Shown here one piece after another: positions 9,546 through 19,431 of a stretch of DNA of 64,000 bases. The position numbers and the translations under genes are program-made. Origin of the DNA: Serratia sp. DD3. Lineage in GTDB: Bacteria; Pseudomonadota; Gammaproteobacteria; Enterobacterales; Enterobacteriaceae. Location: the NCBI RefSeq assembly GCF_000496755.2, contig NZ_AYKS02000033.1, forward strand, positions 124,001 through 188,000, written 5' to 3'. The notes under the pieces are model-generated. The model ran no database searches. It was not told the DNA's origin and saw only the letters and a list, made by a program, of their open reading frames with translations. How positions within the stretch are numbered: position 1 is the stretch's first letter; every line of letters begins with the position of its first letter.

Positions 9546-11312
9546 ATGTCAGATAGAGCATCTATGCGGTGGAAATCTCTGCAAAAAGTAGCCCCCGGGC
9601 TAGTGAACCTGTTCGCTTATGAGCGCACTTGGCTAAAACCTGATATCCAAGCAGGCCTCTCTGTTGCCGCCGTGGCGTTACCGGTAGCGATTGCCTACGC
9701 CGAATTAGCCGGTGTCGGCGCCATCGTTGGGCTTTACTCCTGTATTCTACCGATGATTGCCTACGCCATATTCGGTTCATCACGGCAATTGATCGTCGGG
9801 CCTGATGCGGCAACCTGTGCAGTCATTGCCGCCGTCGTCACCCCCCTGGCGGCAGGCAATAGCGAACTCCATTGGCAATTAACCATCATTATGACCTTGA
9901 TGATGGGCACCTGGTGCCTTATCGCCAGCCGTTTCAAGCTGGGTGCTATTGCCGACCTTTTGTCACACCCGATATTGCATGGGCTACTCAATGGCGTAGC
10001 ACTAACAATTATTGTAAATCAAATCAGTAAGATATTTGGGTTCCCCGCGCCATCCAGTGAACTGATTGAGCGCATTTACGCTCTACCAAACAATTTACTC
10101 AACAGTCACTGGCCCACCATTGGTGTCTCGCTACTGACACTGTTGATCCTGCTGGGGGTACACCGCGCCCGGCCTAATTGGCCAGCTCCGTTATTCGCCG
10201 TCATCCTGACCACCGGGCTGACCTGGCTGGTAAATTTGCCACGCTTTGGGGTGGAAACTGTATCAGCGGGCTTTAGCGGTGGGGGTTTGCCCATGGTAAC
10301 CTGGCCTGACTTCAAACCAGGTTTACTGCGTGAACTGGTGCTACCGGCGTTAAACCTGGCGGTAGTCAGCTTTGTCAGTATGATGCTCACCGCACGCAGT
10401 TTCGCCGCCAAAAACGGGTACGAGGTTGATGCCGACAGTGAGTTCCGTGCGTTGGGGTTAGTTAATATCGTCTCCGGGCTATCACAAGGGTTCGCCATCA
10501 GCGGGGCAAACTCCCGTACCGCTGTGAATGATGCCAATGGTGGCAAAAGCCAATTGGTCTCCATTATTGCTGCACTGGCAATCGGCTTAGTGGTGATATT
10601 CTGTCGCCAACCTTTACAGTTTATCCCCACAGCAGTGCTGGGCGTGATACTGATTTACGCCTCCTGGTCGTTGCTGGATATGCGCAGCATTACTCGGCTA
10701 CGTAAACGCAACCGTCCGGCGTTTTATCTGGCCCTGTTTACCTTCATCAGCGTACTGCTGATGGGGATTATCCCCGGTATTGGTCTTGCTGTTCTATTGG
10801 GGTTATTACAGTTTTTAAAAACCGTTTTCCGCCCTACCGAGCAGTTGCTCGGGGTTAATAATGACGGAATGATCCATTCGATTGGTAACAATAATGGTAT
10901 TAAACCGGTGGATGGCGTCATCATGTACCGTTTTAACTCGCCACTGACCTATTTTAATGTGGCCTACTTTAAACGGCGAGTCACCAATCTGGTGGACGGC
11001 ACGCCTTTCCAATCCCGTTGGGTGGTGATTGACGCCGTAGCCAGCTTCACCCATCCAGATATCAGCGTACTCGCCGCTATCGATGAGTTAAAACGGGAAC
11101 TTAAATTGCGCGGTATAACTCTGGTGCTGGCTGGCCGACGTACCGAGCTGACACGTTGGTTCCGCATAAAACACTCTGACAATAAAGAGCAGGACCTGAT
11201 TCTGGTGCCCGACCTGTATCTGGCATTGCGTTTGATTCAAAGTAAAGAGTACAAAGCGAAAGGGGATCATCACCCAACAACCAGCGCACCGATACCAGTG
11301 GCTAGCGAGTAA
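9546..11312 (+). CDS. SulP-family inorganic anion transporter with STAS domain
   Basis: Inner-membrane anion (sulfate, bicarbonate or dicarboxylate) transporter of the SLC26/SulP family. It has 588 residues: a membrane domain of about a dozen helices (35-420) with the family segments PDIQAGLSVAAVALPVAIAYAELAGV and SRQLIVGPDAATCAVIAA, then a cytoplasmic STAS domain (about 440-560: GVIMYRFNSPLTYFNVAYFKRRV ... VVIDAVASFTHPDISVLAAIDELKREL). The substrate cannot be told from sequence. A carbonic anhydrase lies 3.4 kb away, so bicarbonate is conceivable, but there is no direct linkage. Its start ATG lies 279 bases after the antitoxin relic. Confidence 0.88.
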   Translation: MSDRASMRWKSLQKVAPGLVNLFAYERTWLKPDIQAGLSVAAVALPVAIAYAELAGVGAIVGLYSCILPMIAYAIFGSSRQLIVGPDAATCAVIAAVVTPLAAGNSELHWQLTIIMTLMMGTWCLIASRFKLGAIADLLSHPILHGLLNGVALTIIVNQISKIFGFPAPSSELIERIYALPNNLLNSHWPTIGVSLLTLLILLGVHRARPNWPAPLFAVILTTGLTWLVNLPRFGVETVSAGFSGGGLPMVTWPDFKPGLLRELVLPALNLAVVSFVSMMLTARSFAAKNGYEVDADSEFRALGLVNIVSGLSQGFAISGANSRTAVNDANGGKSQLVSIIAALAIGLVVIFCRQPLQFIPTAVLGVILIYASWSLLDMRSITRLRKRNRPAFYLALFTFISVLLMGIIPGIGLAVLLGLLQFLKTVFRPTEQLLGVNNDGMIHSIGNNNGIKPVDGVIMYRFNSPLTYFNVAYFKRRVTNLVDGTPFQSRWVVIDAVASFTHPDISVLAAIDELKRELKLRGITLVLAGRRTELTRWFRIKHSDNKEQDLILVPDLYLALRLIQSKEYKAKGDHHPTTSAPIPVASE

Positions 11313-11356
11313 TATCACGCCTTGGCAGAGGAAATATCAGTAGAGAAGAAAGAACA

Positions 11357-11379
11357 GCAGGGCCGAACAACGGCCCTGC
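11357..11379 (-). terminator. Terminator between ghxP and the SulP gene
   Basis: A perfect 8-bp stem, GCAGGGCC with GGCCCTGC. On the minus strand it is followed by a T-rich stretch, so it most likely ends ghxP; it could also slow transcription from the SulP side. Confidence 0.75.
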
Positions 11380-11391
11380 AGCAAACCAGGT

Positions 11392-12753
11392 TTAAATCGC
11401 CCAACCACCCGCATAAAACGCCACCAATGCAATGGCAATCAATACAGTACCAATATTCAGTTTACGCCACTCGCCTGAGAATATGCGGCCAATCACCAGC
11501 GAGCTGAAGCCCAGCATAATGCCGGTAACGATATTACAGGTCAGCACAATAAATACTGCACACAACAGACCCGACATCGCATCAACAAAGTCGTTGAAAT
11601 CCAGTTTGGTGACGTTACTCAGCATCAACAACCCCACATACATCAATGCGGGTGCTGTGGCATAGACCGGAACCAGGTAAGAGAGTGGCGACAAGAACAG
11701 GATCAACAAGAACAACAACCCAACCACGGTTGCCGTCAAACCAGTTTTACCGCCAGCGGCAGTACCTGCAGCAGATTCGATATAAACCGCTGCGGGTGAA
11801 GCACCCACCAACCCGGAAAAAATGCTGCTCAGGGAGTCAGTAGTTAATGCTTTACCCCCGTTGATAATCTGGCCATCTTTATCCAACAGATTAGCCTGCC
11901 CAGCTACCGCTCGGATAGTCCCAGTGGCATCAAACACCGCCGTCATCACCAACGCCAACACGCTTGGCAATACTATCGGTTGCAAAGCCCCTTTGATATC
12001 CAGGCTAAAAATCAGTGAATTGCCATCAGCATCTGCCAAACTTGGCATAGCGAACAGCCCCTGATATGTCACTGCCGGGTCGAAAATCAGGCCAACAACC
12101 GAGATAACCACGATCACCAGCAGGATCCCTCCTGGCACGCGCAATTTTTCCAAGCCAAAAATAACCGCCAAACCCACTAATGTCATCACCACCGGAAACG
12201 AGGTGAAAGCGCCTAATGTCACCGGCAAACCATCCAGTGGGTTCTTCACCACCAGACCGACACCGTTAGCGGCGATCAACAACAAGAACAGCCCGATACC
12301 AATCCCTGTACCGTGAGCCACCCCCATGGGTAAATTACGCAAAATCCAGGTGCGGATACCCGTTACCGAGATAAAGGTAAACAATACCCCCATCAAAAAT
12401 ACCGCCCCCAACGCGACAGGAATGGAGATCTGCTGACCCAACACTAAGCTAAAGGCGGTGAATGCGGTCAATGAAATCGCACAACCAATCGCCATTGGCA
12501 AATTAGCCCACAACCCCATCAGCAATGAGCCCAGCCCTGCAACCAGACAGGTCGCCACAAACACGGCCGTTGGTGGAAAACCCGCTTTACCGAGCATACT
12601 GGGGACCACGATCACTGAATAAACCATTGCCAAGAAGGTGGTCAGGCCTGCTACCACCTCTTGACGCACGTTGGTACCACGTGCTGAAAGCTGAAAATAT
12701 CCGTCAAGCACGCCCTTTGGTTTCCCGGCGTTATTCGCTTGAGAATTCGACAT
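11392..12753 (-). CDS. ghxP: Guanine/hypoxanthine permease (NCS2/AzgA type)
   Basis: Proton-driven purine base importer in the inner membrane, orthologue of E. coli GhxP (YjcD). The 453 residues align almost throughout, for example [88 protein letters not shown] and [23 protein letters not shown], the last two bearing substrate-site residues of this family. It is transcribed toward the SulP gene and ends in the shared hairpin. A possible PurR operator lies upstream. In E. coli the gene lies near soxRS and ssb; here an AT-rich insert separates it from ssb. Confidence 0.94.
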   Translation of the reverse strand: MSNSQANNAGKPKGVLDGYFQLSARGTNVRQEVVAGLTTFLAMVYSVIVVPSMLGKAGFPPTAVFVATCLVAGLGSLLMGLWANLPMAIGCAISLTAFTAFSLVLGQQISIPVALGAVFLMGVLFTFISVTGIRTWILRNLPMGVAHGTGIGIGLFLLLIAANGVGLVVKNPLDGLPVTLGAFTSFPVVMTLVGLAVIFGLEKLRVPGGILLVIVVISVVGLIFDPAVTYQGLFAMPSLADADGNSLIFSLDIKGALQPIVLPSVLALVMTAVFDATGTIRAVAGQANLLDKDGQIINGGKALTTDSLSSIFSGLVGASPAAVYIESAAGTAAGGKTGLTATVVGLLFLLILFLSPLSYLVPVYATAPALMYVGLLMLSNVTKLDFNDFVDAMSGLLCAVFIVLTCNIVTGIMLGFSSLVIGRIFSGEWRKLNIGTVLIAIALVAFYAGGWAI

Positions 12754-12833
12754 GTTGTTATCCCCTGTGTTTTATTGTCCACCTCTCTACCCGTCGCCAT
12801 TAAAACGGCGGCGGTTATCAAGAGGTACTTTTA

Positions 12834-12849
12834 AGGCAAACGATTATCC
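12834..12849 (-). promoter_or_regulatory. Possible PurR operator upstream of ghxP
   Basis: The core GCAAACGATT matches the strongly conserved half of the PurR box (ACGCAAACGTTTGCGT), with about 10 of 16 positions agreeing. It lies about 80 bases before the ghxP start. E. coli ghxP belongs to the PurR regulon, which makes this plausible; the right half is poor. Confidence 0.4.
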
Positions 12850-12972
12850 AACCTTAGATAGTGTCTAATCAACCCAAGATCGCGACAATTTATGCAGAAG
12901 GTATGAGATCAAGCATAGCCATAGGCAAGCAAAACTGGCCAGCGCGTTGTGAACACAGCAAAATTGTCGTTC

Positions 12973-13164
12973 TGACTCAAGAGAAGGGATGAGTCAGTCA
13001 TTGTATTTAAGGGAGAGCAAATTTCGTTCACCACGGCAAACGGTATTAAATGCAATAAATTAGGGCTTAACATCGAATAATGGAAAAGACCTTACCATTT
13101 TGGTATATAGTTTTTCATTGTTATTAACCGCATACTGGATCTATATAAAACAGGAGGTTTATCG
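12973..13164 (+). promoter_or_regulatory. Upstream region of the SnoaL-like gene, with LysR-type T-N11-A box
   Basis: The 411-base gap between ghxP and the next gene turns AT-rich here. A perfect inverted repeat TACCA-TTT-TGGTA lies at 13093-13105 and fits the T-N11-A form of LysR-type operators. It is 60 bases before the start codon, and a LysR-type regulator follows the gene. A CTGACTC/GAGTCAG hairpin lies at 12973-12998. An AGGAGG ribosome site sits at 13152. Confidence 0.5.
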
Positions 13165-14046
13165 ATGCGTAAAAATATTCCAAGCTTATGTCTTGTTAGT
13201 TCCGTTTTGTTTATTTGCAATAATGCAATTGCTAATAACGATTGTAATATTTCCAATTATCACGCTAACAATATAAGTGTTGCCATCAACTCAGCAATTA
13301 ATAACTTCAACAATAAGAATGCTAATGATATTCATAAGTATATAAGTGAAAGTCGTTACATCCAACATGTTCCCAATGGTAAGGACGGGTCAAAGTCATT
13401 GGCTAACTTAATCGGTTATATGAAGAGTAATATGCCGACATTCGAAGTGAAGAATGTTCGCTCTATAGCTGAAAATGATCTTGTGTTGACCCAGTCAATC
13501 GATTACTTGAAAGGAAAACCTATTGAGATAAGTTATGACTGGTATCGTATAAATGATGGCAAGATCACCGAGCACTGGGATGTTGTAAACGAACTTCCCA
13601 AAGACGCTGACCCCTTAATTTATACATCGGGTCATAACTTGGATGTAACCAGTTGTCTTGATAAAGAAAAAATTCGCTCTATCGCTCTAGACTATTTCTA
13701 TACAACTTGGTCTGACTTGGATTCCACTGCCATTAAAAAGCACCTATCCAGTGACTTTGTCCAGCATAATCCAGCGGCGATTGTTGGTGGAAAGTCAGAT
13801 AAGGATGCATTAATAGACCTCGTTTCTGAGCTAAAGAAATCGGGGAGCAAGAACCATATCGACATATCAAAAGTTATTGTCATGGGGGATTTTGCAGCGA
13901 TCCATGCCAAGTGGTCTGATGGCAAAGAGGTTTTATCCGTTACTGATGTACTCAGGTTTGATAATAACTATAAAATTGTTGAGCATTGGGATGGACTCAA
14001 GGCGATACCTAGAGATAATATAAACAACAGGGATGCTGTTTTTTGA
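13165..14046 (+). CDS. Secreted protein with two SnoaL-like (NTF2-fold) domains
   Basis: The 293-residue protein starts with a signal peptide (about 1-23, LCLVSSVLFICNNAIA). It then holds two similar domains: residues about 35-150 with YIQHVPNGKDG ... DWYRINDGKITEHWDVV, and about 165-285 with FVQHNPAAIVGGK ... DVLRFDNNYKIVEHWDGL. The QH-x-P ... EHWD pattern is that of the SnoaL-like family (predicted aldol-condensation or ester cyclase-type, NTF2 fold), usually a single domain. Catalysis is not proven. It is AT-rich compared with neighbours, with many Asn and Ile codons ending in A/T, which suggests transfer. A LysR regulator begins 13 bases after the stop, so the pair is probably a unit. Confidence 0.75.
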   Translation: MRKNIPSLCLVSSVLFICNNAIANNDCNISNYHANNISVAINSAINNFNNKNANDIHKYISESRYIQHVPNGKDGSKSLANLIGYMKSNMPTFEVKNVRSIAENDLVLTQSIDYLKGKPIEISYDWYRINDGKITEHWDVVNELPKDADPLIYTSGHNLDVTSCLDKEKIRSIALDYFYTTWSDLDSTAIKKHLSSDFVQHNPAAIVGGKSDKDALIDLVSELKKSGSKNHIDISKVIVMGDFAAIHAKWSDGKEVLSVTDVLRFDNNYKIVEHWDGLKAIPRDNINNRDAVF

Positions 14047-14059
14047 TACTGGTTGCTCT

Positions 14060-14875
14060 ATGATCGACTTGAATGCAATAAAACTTTTTTGTGAGGTTGC
14101 CCGTATGGGCAACTTTAGTGCCACCTCACGAAAACTGTCTATACCTATCGTTACGATAATTCGCAAGATTAATGCCCTCGAAAAGGAATTGGGGGTTAAT
14201 CTATTTTATCGAACCACAAGAAAAGTAACATTAACTAAAGATGGTGATCGTTTTTTAGAGCGCTTCGGTAGCCAGTTAGAAATTTTACAGCATGAATTTA
14301 TCCAGCATAAAAAAGAACTGGGAAATTCACATCATGTCGTAAAAATAGCAACACTGCCTGAATTGGCTCAAGTTTATATATATCCAATATTACCAATGTT
14401 ACTCGATAAACATCCATCGATCCAATTGGAGTTCGAGTTTTCAAGCGAACTTGTTGATGTTAATACTGAAAATATCGATTTCGCTTTGCGGGCTGGCATT
14501 CCTGATAATATTCAGCTACGTGTGTGTAAGGTAGGCACTGACAGGTTGTCAGCATATAGACATGCAAAAATTGATATCTCTGAGGCATTACCATTAGCTA
14601 CCTATGATAAAACATTCATTTATGATGAAAGGGTTCCGCATTTGGTCGTTCCTTCCATGCAGTTATTAAAGTCATTAGCCGAAACATTACCCATTGAGGT
14701 CTACCTTTCGGAGCGATGGCTAGAAATAGAAAGGTCTGAAAATTTGCATGTAAATGCTAATCTGATTCCCTATGAGTATGATATATACCTTACTTATGGT
14801 CGAAACAGTAAATTAAGCAACGCAGCCCGAATAGTTTTGGATACTCTTAAAACCTATATTTTTGATAAAAATTAA
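14060..14875 (+). CDS. LysR-family transcriptional regulator
   Basis: A 271-residue regulator. The winged helix-turn-helix (about 1-60, LNAIKLFCEVARMGNFSATSRKLSIPIVTIIRKINALEKELGVNLFYRTTRKVTLT) matches the LysR signature, and the rest is a shortened effector domain that is hard to align. The ATG at 14060 gives the conserved IDLNAIKLF start; an upstream frame would overlap the preceding gene. It lies 13 bases after the SnoaL-like gene in the same direction, rather than divergent as most LysR genes. The T-N11-A repeat at 13093 could be its operator. AT-rich, like its partner. Confidence 0.85.
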   Translation: MIDLNAIKLFCEVARMGNFSATSRKLSIPIVTIIRKINALEKELGVNLFYRTTRKVTLTKDGDRFLERFGSQLEILQHEFIQHKKELGNSHHVVKIATLPELAQVYIYPILPMLLDKHPSIQLEFEFSSELVDVNTENIDFALRAGIPDNIQLRVCKVGTDRLSAYRHAKIDISEALPLATYDKTFIYDERVPHLVVPSMQLLKSLAETLPIEVYLSERWLEIERSENLHVNANLIPYEYDIYLTYGRNSKLSNAARIVLDTLKTYIFDKN

Positions 14876-15260
14876 GTTTTACACCTTAGCAAGGGGCACC
14901 CAGCGTATCACGACCTAAAGCTATTTACTCAGTAGCTGTCGGAATTGAGCCGTATTACTCCTAATAAATTGAAGAAATAGTTTTGACTTTTGCGGTAAAT
15001 GAGCTCGGTTTGAATAGACTAATAATTGGCTGAGATCCTCGATTGGTTTGCTCAGGGGAATTACGATTATGTCACTCACGATGTAGAGAAAGTTTTGGGT
15101 AGACCAGCCAGAACCTTCAATCAATTTGCAGAAAAGTTTGCCACTCTTATATAACTGCGCCCAATAGCGAACCGCTTTATATTTCAGATGGGTGGCTATA
15201 ATGCAGAAAACCGACATTACCTAATCTATACACAAAGTAATGCGAGCTGCTTGTATACAC
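14876..15260 (-). pseudogene. Gap with a possible LysR-type regulator tail
   Basis: A minus-strand open stretch of 98 codons (15217 to 14921) ends with PIEDLSQLLVYSNRAHLPQKSKLFLQFIR. This looks like the end of a LysR effector domain (..P..LLYSNRRHLSPKVRAFIDFL), and LYKSGKLFCKLIEGSGW earlier in it resembles the (L)xSGxLV-x-LL segment. No DNA-binding domain is present in any frame. The spacing between the two blocks is too long for an intact protein. It is read as a relic, with modest confidence. Confidence 0.35.
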
Positions 15261-15286
15261 AACGGCTCCCTATGCAGGGAGCCGTT
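15261..15286 (-). terminator. Rho-independent terminator of ssb
   Basis: A perfect 10-bp stem, AACGGCTCCC with GGGAGCCGTT, and a 6-base loop. It lies 19 bases after the ssb stop. Confidence 0.8.
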
Positions 15287-15304
15287 ATATTGCCGCTAGC
15301 GCAC

Positions 15305-15844
15305 TTAGAACGGAATATCGTCGTCAAAGTCCATCGGCGGTTCATTGCTGGTGGCTGGCGGGCTGCTTGGTGCAGGGCGCGCCGGAGCCGGAGCGGACTG
15401 ACCACCGCTGAACTGGTTGCTGCCTTGTGGTTGCTGAGGCTGCCCCCAACTCCCTTGCTGCTGCCCACCCGCAGGTGCGGCACCACCACCACCTTGGCGG
15501 CCACCGAGCATTTGCATGGTGCCACCCACATTGACCACAATTTCAGTAGTGTACTTTTCTACACCGGCCTGATCGGTCCATTTACGGGTTTGCAGGGCAC
15601 CTTCGATATAAACCTGAGAACCTTTACGCAGATATTCACCCGCTACTTCAGCCAGCTTGCCAAACAACACCACACGGTGCCATTCAGTTTTCTCTTTCTG
15701 CTCGCCAGTGGTTTTGTCACGCCAGCTTTCAGAGGTCGCCAAAGTGATGTTGGCCACTGCGCCACCATTAGGCATGTAACGAACCTCAGGGTCTTGGCCC
15801 AGATGCCCGACCAGAATTACTTTGTTTACGCCTCTGCTGGCCAT
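15305..15844 (-). CDS. ssb: Single-stranded DNA-binding protein
   Basis: Homotetrameric ssDNA-binding protein for replication, repair and recombination. It has 179 residues: an OB-fold domain (1-112, [23 protein letters not shown]...), a disordered Gly/Gln/Pro-rich linker (113-170), and the acidic tip MDFDDDIPF that docks partner proteins. It is divergent from uvrA, as in E. coli, and the shared gap carries an SOS box. Confidence 0.98.
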   Translation of the reverse strand: MASRGVNKVILVGHLGQDPEVRYMPNGGAVANITLATSESWRDKTTGEQKEKTEWHRVVLFGKLAEVAGEYLRKGSQVYIEGALQTRKWTDQAGVEKYTTEIVVNVGGTMQMLGGRQGGGGAAPAGGQQQGSWGQPQQPQGSNQFSGGQSAPAPARPAPSSPPATSNEPPMDFDDDIPF

Positions 15845-15989
15845 GTTGAATCTCCTGATGAGTCATTAAGTGGCTCTAAACCACGTTTTGCTAAGTCTAA
15901 GCTACAAATTGTAGCATGCCATATGCTTAGATTATACCTGCGAAGTATGTTCCATTATTGTCTCTGTAACCAACTTTATTGCATTCACA

Positions 15990-16009
15990 TACTGGATATT
16001 CATTCAGGC
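15990..16009. promoter_or_regulatory. LexA (SOS) box between ssb and uvrA
   Basis: TACTGGATATTCATTCAGGC fits CTG-N10-CAG and is nearly identical to the E. coli uvrA operator as I recall it. It lies 122 bases upstream of uvrA and would repress uvrA and possibly one ssb promoter. Confidence 0.8.
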
Positions 16010-16131
16010 TTTTTTATGCCATAATTATGCGTTTCGTACTGGCCGTGCCGTTTTTTTGGCTCCCTGAACCACAAAATAGCGGGCAAAAAAACCTGATCGG
16101 GTGCGGTGTATTATCAAGCCGGGAAGTGTAA

Positions 16132-18963
16132 ATGGACAATATCGAAGTTCGTGGTGCTCGTACTCATAATCTCAAAAATATCAATCTGATTATCCCGCGT
16201 GACAAGCTGATCGTCATTACCGGCCTGTCTGGTTCGGGCAAATCATCACTGGCCTTTGATACCCTGTATGCCGAAGGGCAACGGCGTTATGTCGAATCAC
16301 TCTCTGCGTATGCACGCCAGTTCCTGTCGTTGATGGAAAAGCCGGATGTCGATCATATTGAAGGGCTTTCGCCCGCGATTTCGATCGAACAGAAGTCCAC
16401 TTCACATAATCCGCGTTCTACCGTCGGCACCATCACCGAAATTCACGACTATCTGCGCCTGCTATTTGCCCGCGTTGGTGAGCCGCGCTGCCCACAGCAT
16501 CAGGTTCCGCTGGCGGCACAAACCGTTAGCCAAATGGTGGATAACGTGCTCAGCCAGCCAGAAGGCAAACGCCTGATGTTGCTGGCACCGATAGTGAAAG
16601 ATCGTAAAGGTGAGCATACCAAAACATTGGAAAACCTGGCGGCCCAAGGTTATATCCGGGCGCGTATTGACGGTGAGGTGTGCGACCTTTCTGATCCACC
16701 CAAGCTGGAATTGCAAAAAAAGCACACCATTGAAGTGGTGGTGGATCGTTTCAAGGTCCGTGACGATTTAGCGCAACGTCTGGCTGAATCCTTTGAGACG
16801 ACCTTGGAGCTCTCTGGTGGTACGGCAGTGGTTGCCGATATGGACGATGAACAAGCCGAAGAGTTGCTGTTTTCCGCTAATTTTGCTTGCCCAATTTGCG
16901 GCTACAGTATGAGTGAGCTGGAACCCCGTCTGTTCTCATTTAACAACCCAGCAGGGGCTTGCCCCACTTGTGATGGGCTTGGGGTGCAACAGTTTTTCGA
17001 CCCTGAACGTGTGGTGCAAAATCCAGAACTGTCACTGGCGGGTGGGGCGATTCGCGGATGGGATCGCCGCAATTTCTACTATTTCCAGATGCTACGCTCA
17101 CTGGCGGATCATTATGATTTTGATGTGGAAGCACCATTCAACAGCCTGAGTCGCCAGGTTCAGCAAGCGGTACTGAATGGTTCTGGCAAAGAAACCATTG
17201 AATTCAAGTATATCAATGATCGCGGTGATACCACCGTGCGCCGCCATCCGTTTGAAGGTGTGCTGCACAATATGGAACGGCGCTACAAAGAAACCGAATC
17301 CAGTGCGGTGCGCGAAGAACTGTCCAAGTTTATCAGCAATCGCCCTTGTGTGACCTGCCACGGTACACGCCTACGTGAAGAAGCACGTAATGTGTTTGTG
17401 GAAGATACCACCTTGCCAGAGATCTCCGATCTCAGCATCGGCCATGCCATGACCTTCTTCCAGAATATGAAGCTGAGTGGTCAACGCGCCCAGATCGCCG
17501 AAAAAGTATTGAAAGAGATTGGTGACCGCCTGAAATTCCTGGTTAACGTCGGCTTGAATTATCTGTCCCTGTCCCGTTCTGCAGAAACCTTGTCCGGTGG
17601 CGAGGCGCAACGTATCCGTCTGGCCAGCCAAATTGGTGCGGGTCTGGTGGGCGTAATGTATGTGCTGGATGAGCCCTCCATTGGCCTGCACCAACGTGAT
17701 AATGAACGCCTGTTGGAAACCTTAATCCATCTGCGTAATTTGGGTAACACGGTGATCGTGGTAGAACACGATGAAGATGCTATCCGTGCCGCAGACCATG
17801 TGATCGATATCGGCCCCGGTGCCGGTGTGCACGGCGGGCAGGTGGTCGCTCAGGGCAGCGTTGACGATATCATGGCACAAGCGGATTCATTAACTGGCCA
17901 GTTCCTGAGTGGCAAACGTGAAATCGCCATTCCAGCACAACGAGTACCTGCCGACCCTAGCAAAGTGTTGAAGCTGACCGGTGCTCGCGGCAATAACCTG
18001 AAAGATGTGACGCTAACCCTGCCGGTTGGGCTGTTTACCTGCATTACCGGGGTTTCCGGCTCAGGGAAATCCACGCTGATTAACGATACGCTGTTCCCTA
18101 TTGCCCAACGCCAGCTCAATGGCGCGGTGATTGCCGAACCCGCCCCTTATCGTGAAGTCAGCGGGTTGGAACATTTCGATAAAGTGATTGATATCGACCA
18201 GAGCCCCATTGGCCGAACACCGCGTTCTAACCCAGCCACTTACACCGGTATCTTTACGCCAGTACGTGAACTGTTTGCCGGTGTGCCGGAATCACGCACC
18301 CGTGGCTATACGCCGGGCCGCTTCAGTTTTAACGTTAAAGGTGGCCGCTGTGAAGCTTGCCAGGGGGATGGGGTGATCAAGGTAGAAATGCATTTTCTGC
18401 CGGACATCTATGTTCCTTGTGACCAATGTAAAGGTAAGCGCTATAACCGCGAAACCTTGGAAGTGAAATACAAAGGCAAGAATATCCACGAAGTGCTGGA
18501 AATGACCATTGAAGAGGCACGCGATTTCTTCGATGCGGTGCCAGCACTGGCACGTAAGCTGCAAACACTGATGGAAGTGGGCCTGTCCTATATCCGCTTG
18601 GGTCAGTCGGCCACTACACTGTCTGGTGGTGAAGCCCAACGGGTGAAACTGGCGCGTGAATTGTCAAAACGCGGTACCGGGCAGACACTATACATCCTTG
18701 ATGAACCGACCACTGGCCTACATTTTGCTGATATCCAGCAGTTACTGGCGGTGCTGCATCAGTTACGCGATCAAGGCAATACCATCGCGGTGATTGAGCA
18801 TAATCTGGATGTGATTAAAACCGCAGACTGGATTGTCGATCTGGGCCCGGAAGGTGGCAGCGGCGGCGGTGAAATTCTGGTTGCTGGCACGCCAGAAACC
18901 GTGGCGAACTGCAAAGCATCCCATACGGCGCGCTTCCTGAAGCCGATACTGAATAAAAAGTGA
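16132..18963 (+). CDS. uvrA: Excinuclease ABC subunit A
   Basis: Damage-recognition ATPase of nucleotide excision repair; UvrA dimers load UvrB on lesions. The 943 residues form two ABC modules. Walker A is GLSGSGKSS (about 31-39) and GVSGSGKST (about 640-648), with the signature [12 protein letters not shown] in module 1 and [12 protein letters not shown] in module 2. Two zinc modules are visible: [10 protein letters not shown]...CPTC and CEACQGDG...CDQC. Both Walker B segments precede conserved H-loops. SOS-controlled through the upstream LexA box. Confidence 0.99.
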   Translation: MDNIEVRGARTHNLKNINLIIPRDKLIVITGLSGSGKSSLAFDTLYAEGQRRYVESLSAYARQFLSLMEKPDVDHIEGLSPAISIEQKSTSHNPRSTVGTITEIHDYLRLLFARVGEPRCPQHQVPLAAQTVSQMVDNVLSQPEGKRLMLLAPIVKDRKGEHTKTLENLAAQGYIRARIDGEVCDLSDPPKLELQKKHTIEVVVDRFKVRDDLAQRLAESFETTLELSGGTAVVADMDDEQAEELLFSANFACPICGYSMSELEPRLFSFNNPAGACPTCDGLGVQQFFDPERVVQNPELSLAGGAIRGWDRRNFYYFQMLRSLADHYDFDVEAPFNSLSRQVQQAVLNGSGKETIEFKYINDRGDTTVRRHPFEGVLHNMERRYKETESSAVREELSKFISNRPCVTCHGTRLREEARNVFVEDTTLPEISDLSIGHAMTFFQNMKLSGQRAQIAEKVLKEIGDRLKFLVNVGLNYLSLSRSAETLSGGEAQRIRLASQIGAGLVGVMYVLDEPSIGLHQRDNERLLETLIHLRNLGNTVIVVEHDEDAIRAADHVIDIGPGAGVHGGQVVAQGSVDDIMAQADSLTGQFLSGKREIAIPAQRVPADPSKVLKLTGARGNNLKDVTLTLPVGLFTCITGVSGSGKSTLINDTLFPIAQRQLNGAVIAEPAPYREVSGLEHFDKVIDIDQSPIGRTPRSNPATYTGIFTPVRELFAGVPESRTRGYTPGRFSFNVKGGRCEACQGDGVIKVEMHFLPDIYVPCDQCKGKRYNRETLEVKYKGKNIHEVLEMTIEEARDFFDAVPALARKLQTLMEVGLSYIRLGQSATTLSGGEAQRVKLARELSKRGTGQTLYILDEPTTGLHFADIQQLLAVLHQLRDQGNTIAVIEHNLDVIKTADWIVDLGPEGGSGGGEILVAGTPETVANCKASHTARFLKPILNKK

Positions 18964-18968
18964 TGGTT

Positions 18969-18999
18969 ACCGCTCCTGTATCAAGCAGGAGCGGTTTTC
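18969..18999 (+). terminator. Terminator of uvrA
   Basis: ACCGCTCCTG pairs with CAGGAGCGGT, followed by TTTCG. It starts 5 bases after the stop codon. Confidence 0.85.
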
Positions 19000-19035
19000 G
19001 TTATACCCGTAATACTTAAATACAACGCGAATTAT

Positions 19036-19398
19036 TCAGGAGATACAGATTCCCAGTTCCTGGCGCTTCTTCTTCGATAACCCCGCCACCACCAGTTGAT
19101 ATGACATATCAATCAGTTGGTAAAACTGTAAGTCTGGCAAAGCGCCATCCAGGTAGATACTGTTCCAATGCGCTTTATTCAAATAGTAACCAGGGATAAT
19201 TTCAGCATGTTGCTCACGCAGCTGTTCCGCCAGTTCTATGTCACACTTTAATGAGATCACGGGCCGCCCATAGGCTTCACCAATAAGTGCAAACATTTTC
19301 TCCGCGACTCTAACCCGATCGGCCTGCCAGTCGCTCTGATAATCCTGTTCACTGCCCGGTTTAGTCAGGCAGTAATCCAGCAATTGCTGTTTGTTCAC
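19036..19398 (-). CDS. yjbR: MmcQ/YjbR family protein
   Basis: A 120-residue protein of the MmcQ/YjbR family, which adopts a CyaY-like fold with proposed double-wing DNA binding. The LLDYCLTKPG start, the RPVISLKCD segment, LNKAHWNSIYLDG (about 81-93) and the QLIDMSYQLVVAGL end are family hallmarks. Its cellular role is unknown. It is downstream of tyrB on the same strand with a 33-base gap, so it may be co-transcribed. Confidence 0.88.
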   Translation of the reverse strand: MNKQQLLDYCLTKPGSEQDYQSDWQADRVRVAEKMFALIGEAYGRPVISLKCDIELAEQLREQHAEIIPGYYLNKAHWNSIYLDGALPDLQFYQLIDMSYQLVVAGLSKKKRQELGICIS

Positions 19399-19431
19399 AG
19401 TTATCTCCTTTGATAACGGCCCGGACCGCCT

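Noticed and set aside
10106..10630. 174-codon frame opposite the SulP gene
   Set aside because: Antisense shadow inside the membrane domain of a clear transporter.
15188..16024. 278-codon plus-strand frame across ssb
   Set aside because: Shadow of ssb; its composition mirrors the Gly/Gln/Pro linker and it runs through the ssb terminator and the SOS region.
19001..19024. Short GTTATACCCGTAATACTT segment after uvrA as an ERIC end
   Set aside because: Only one end is present, about 20 bases, too short to call an element.
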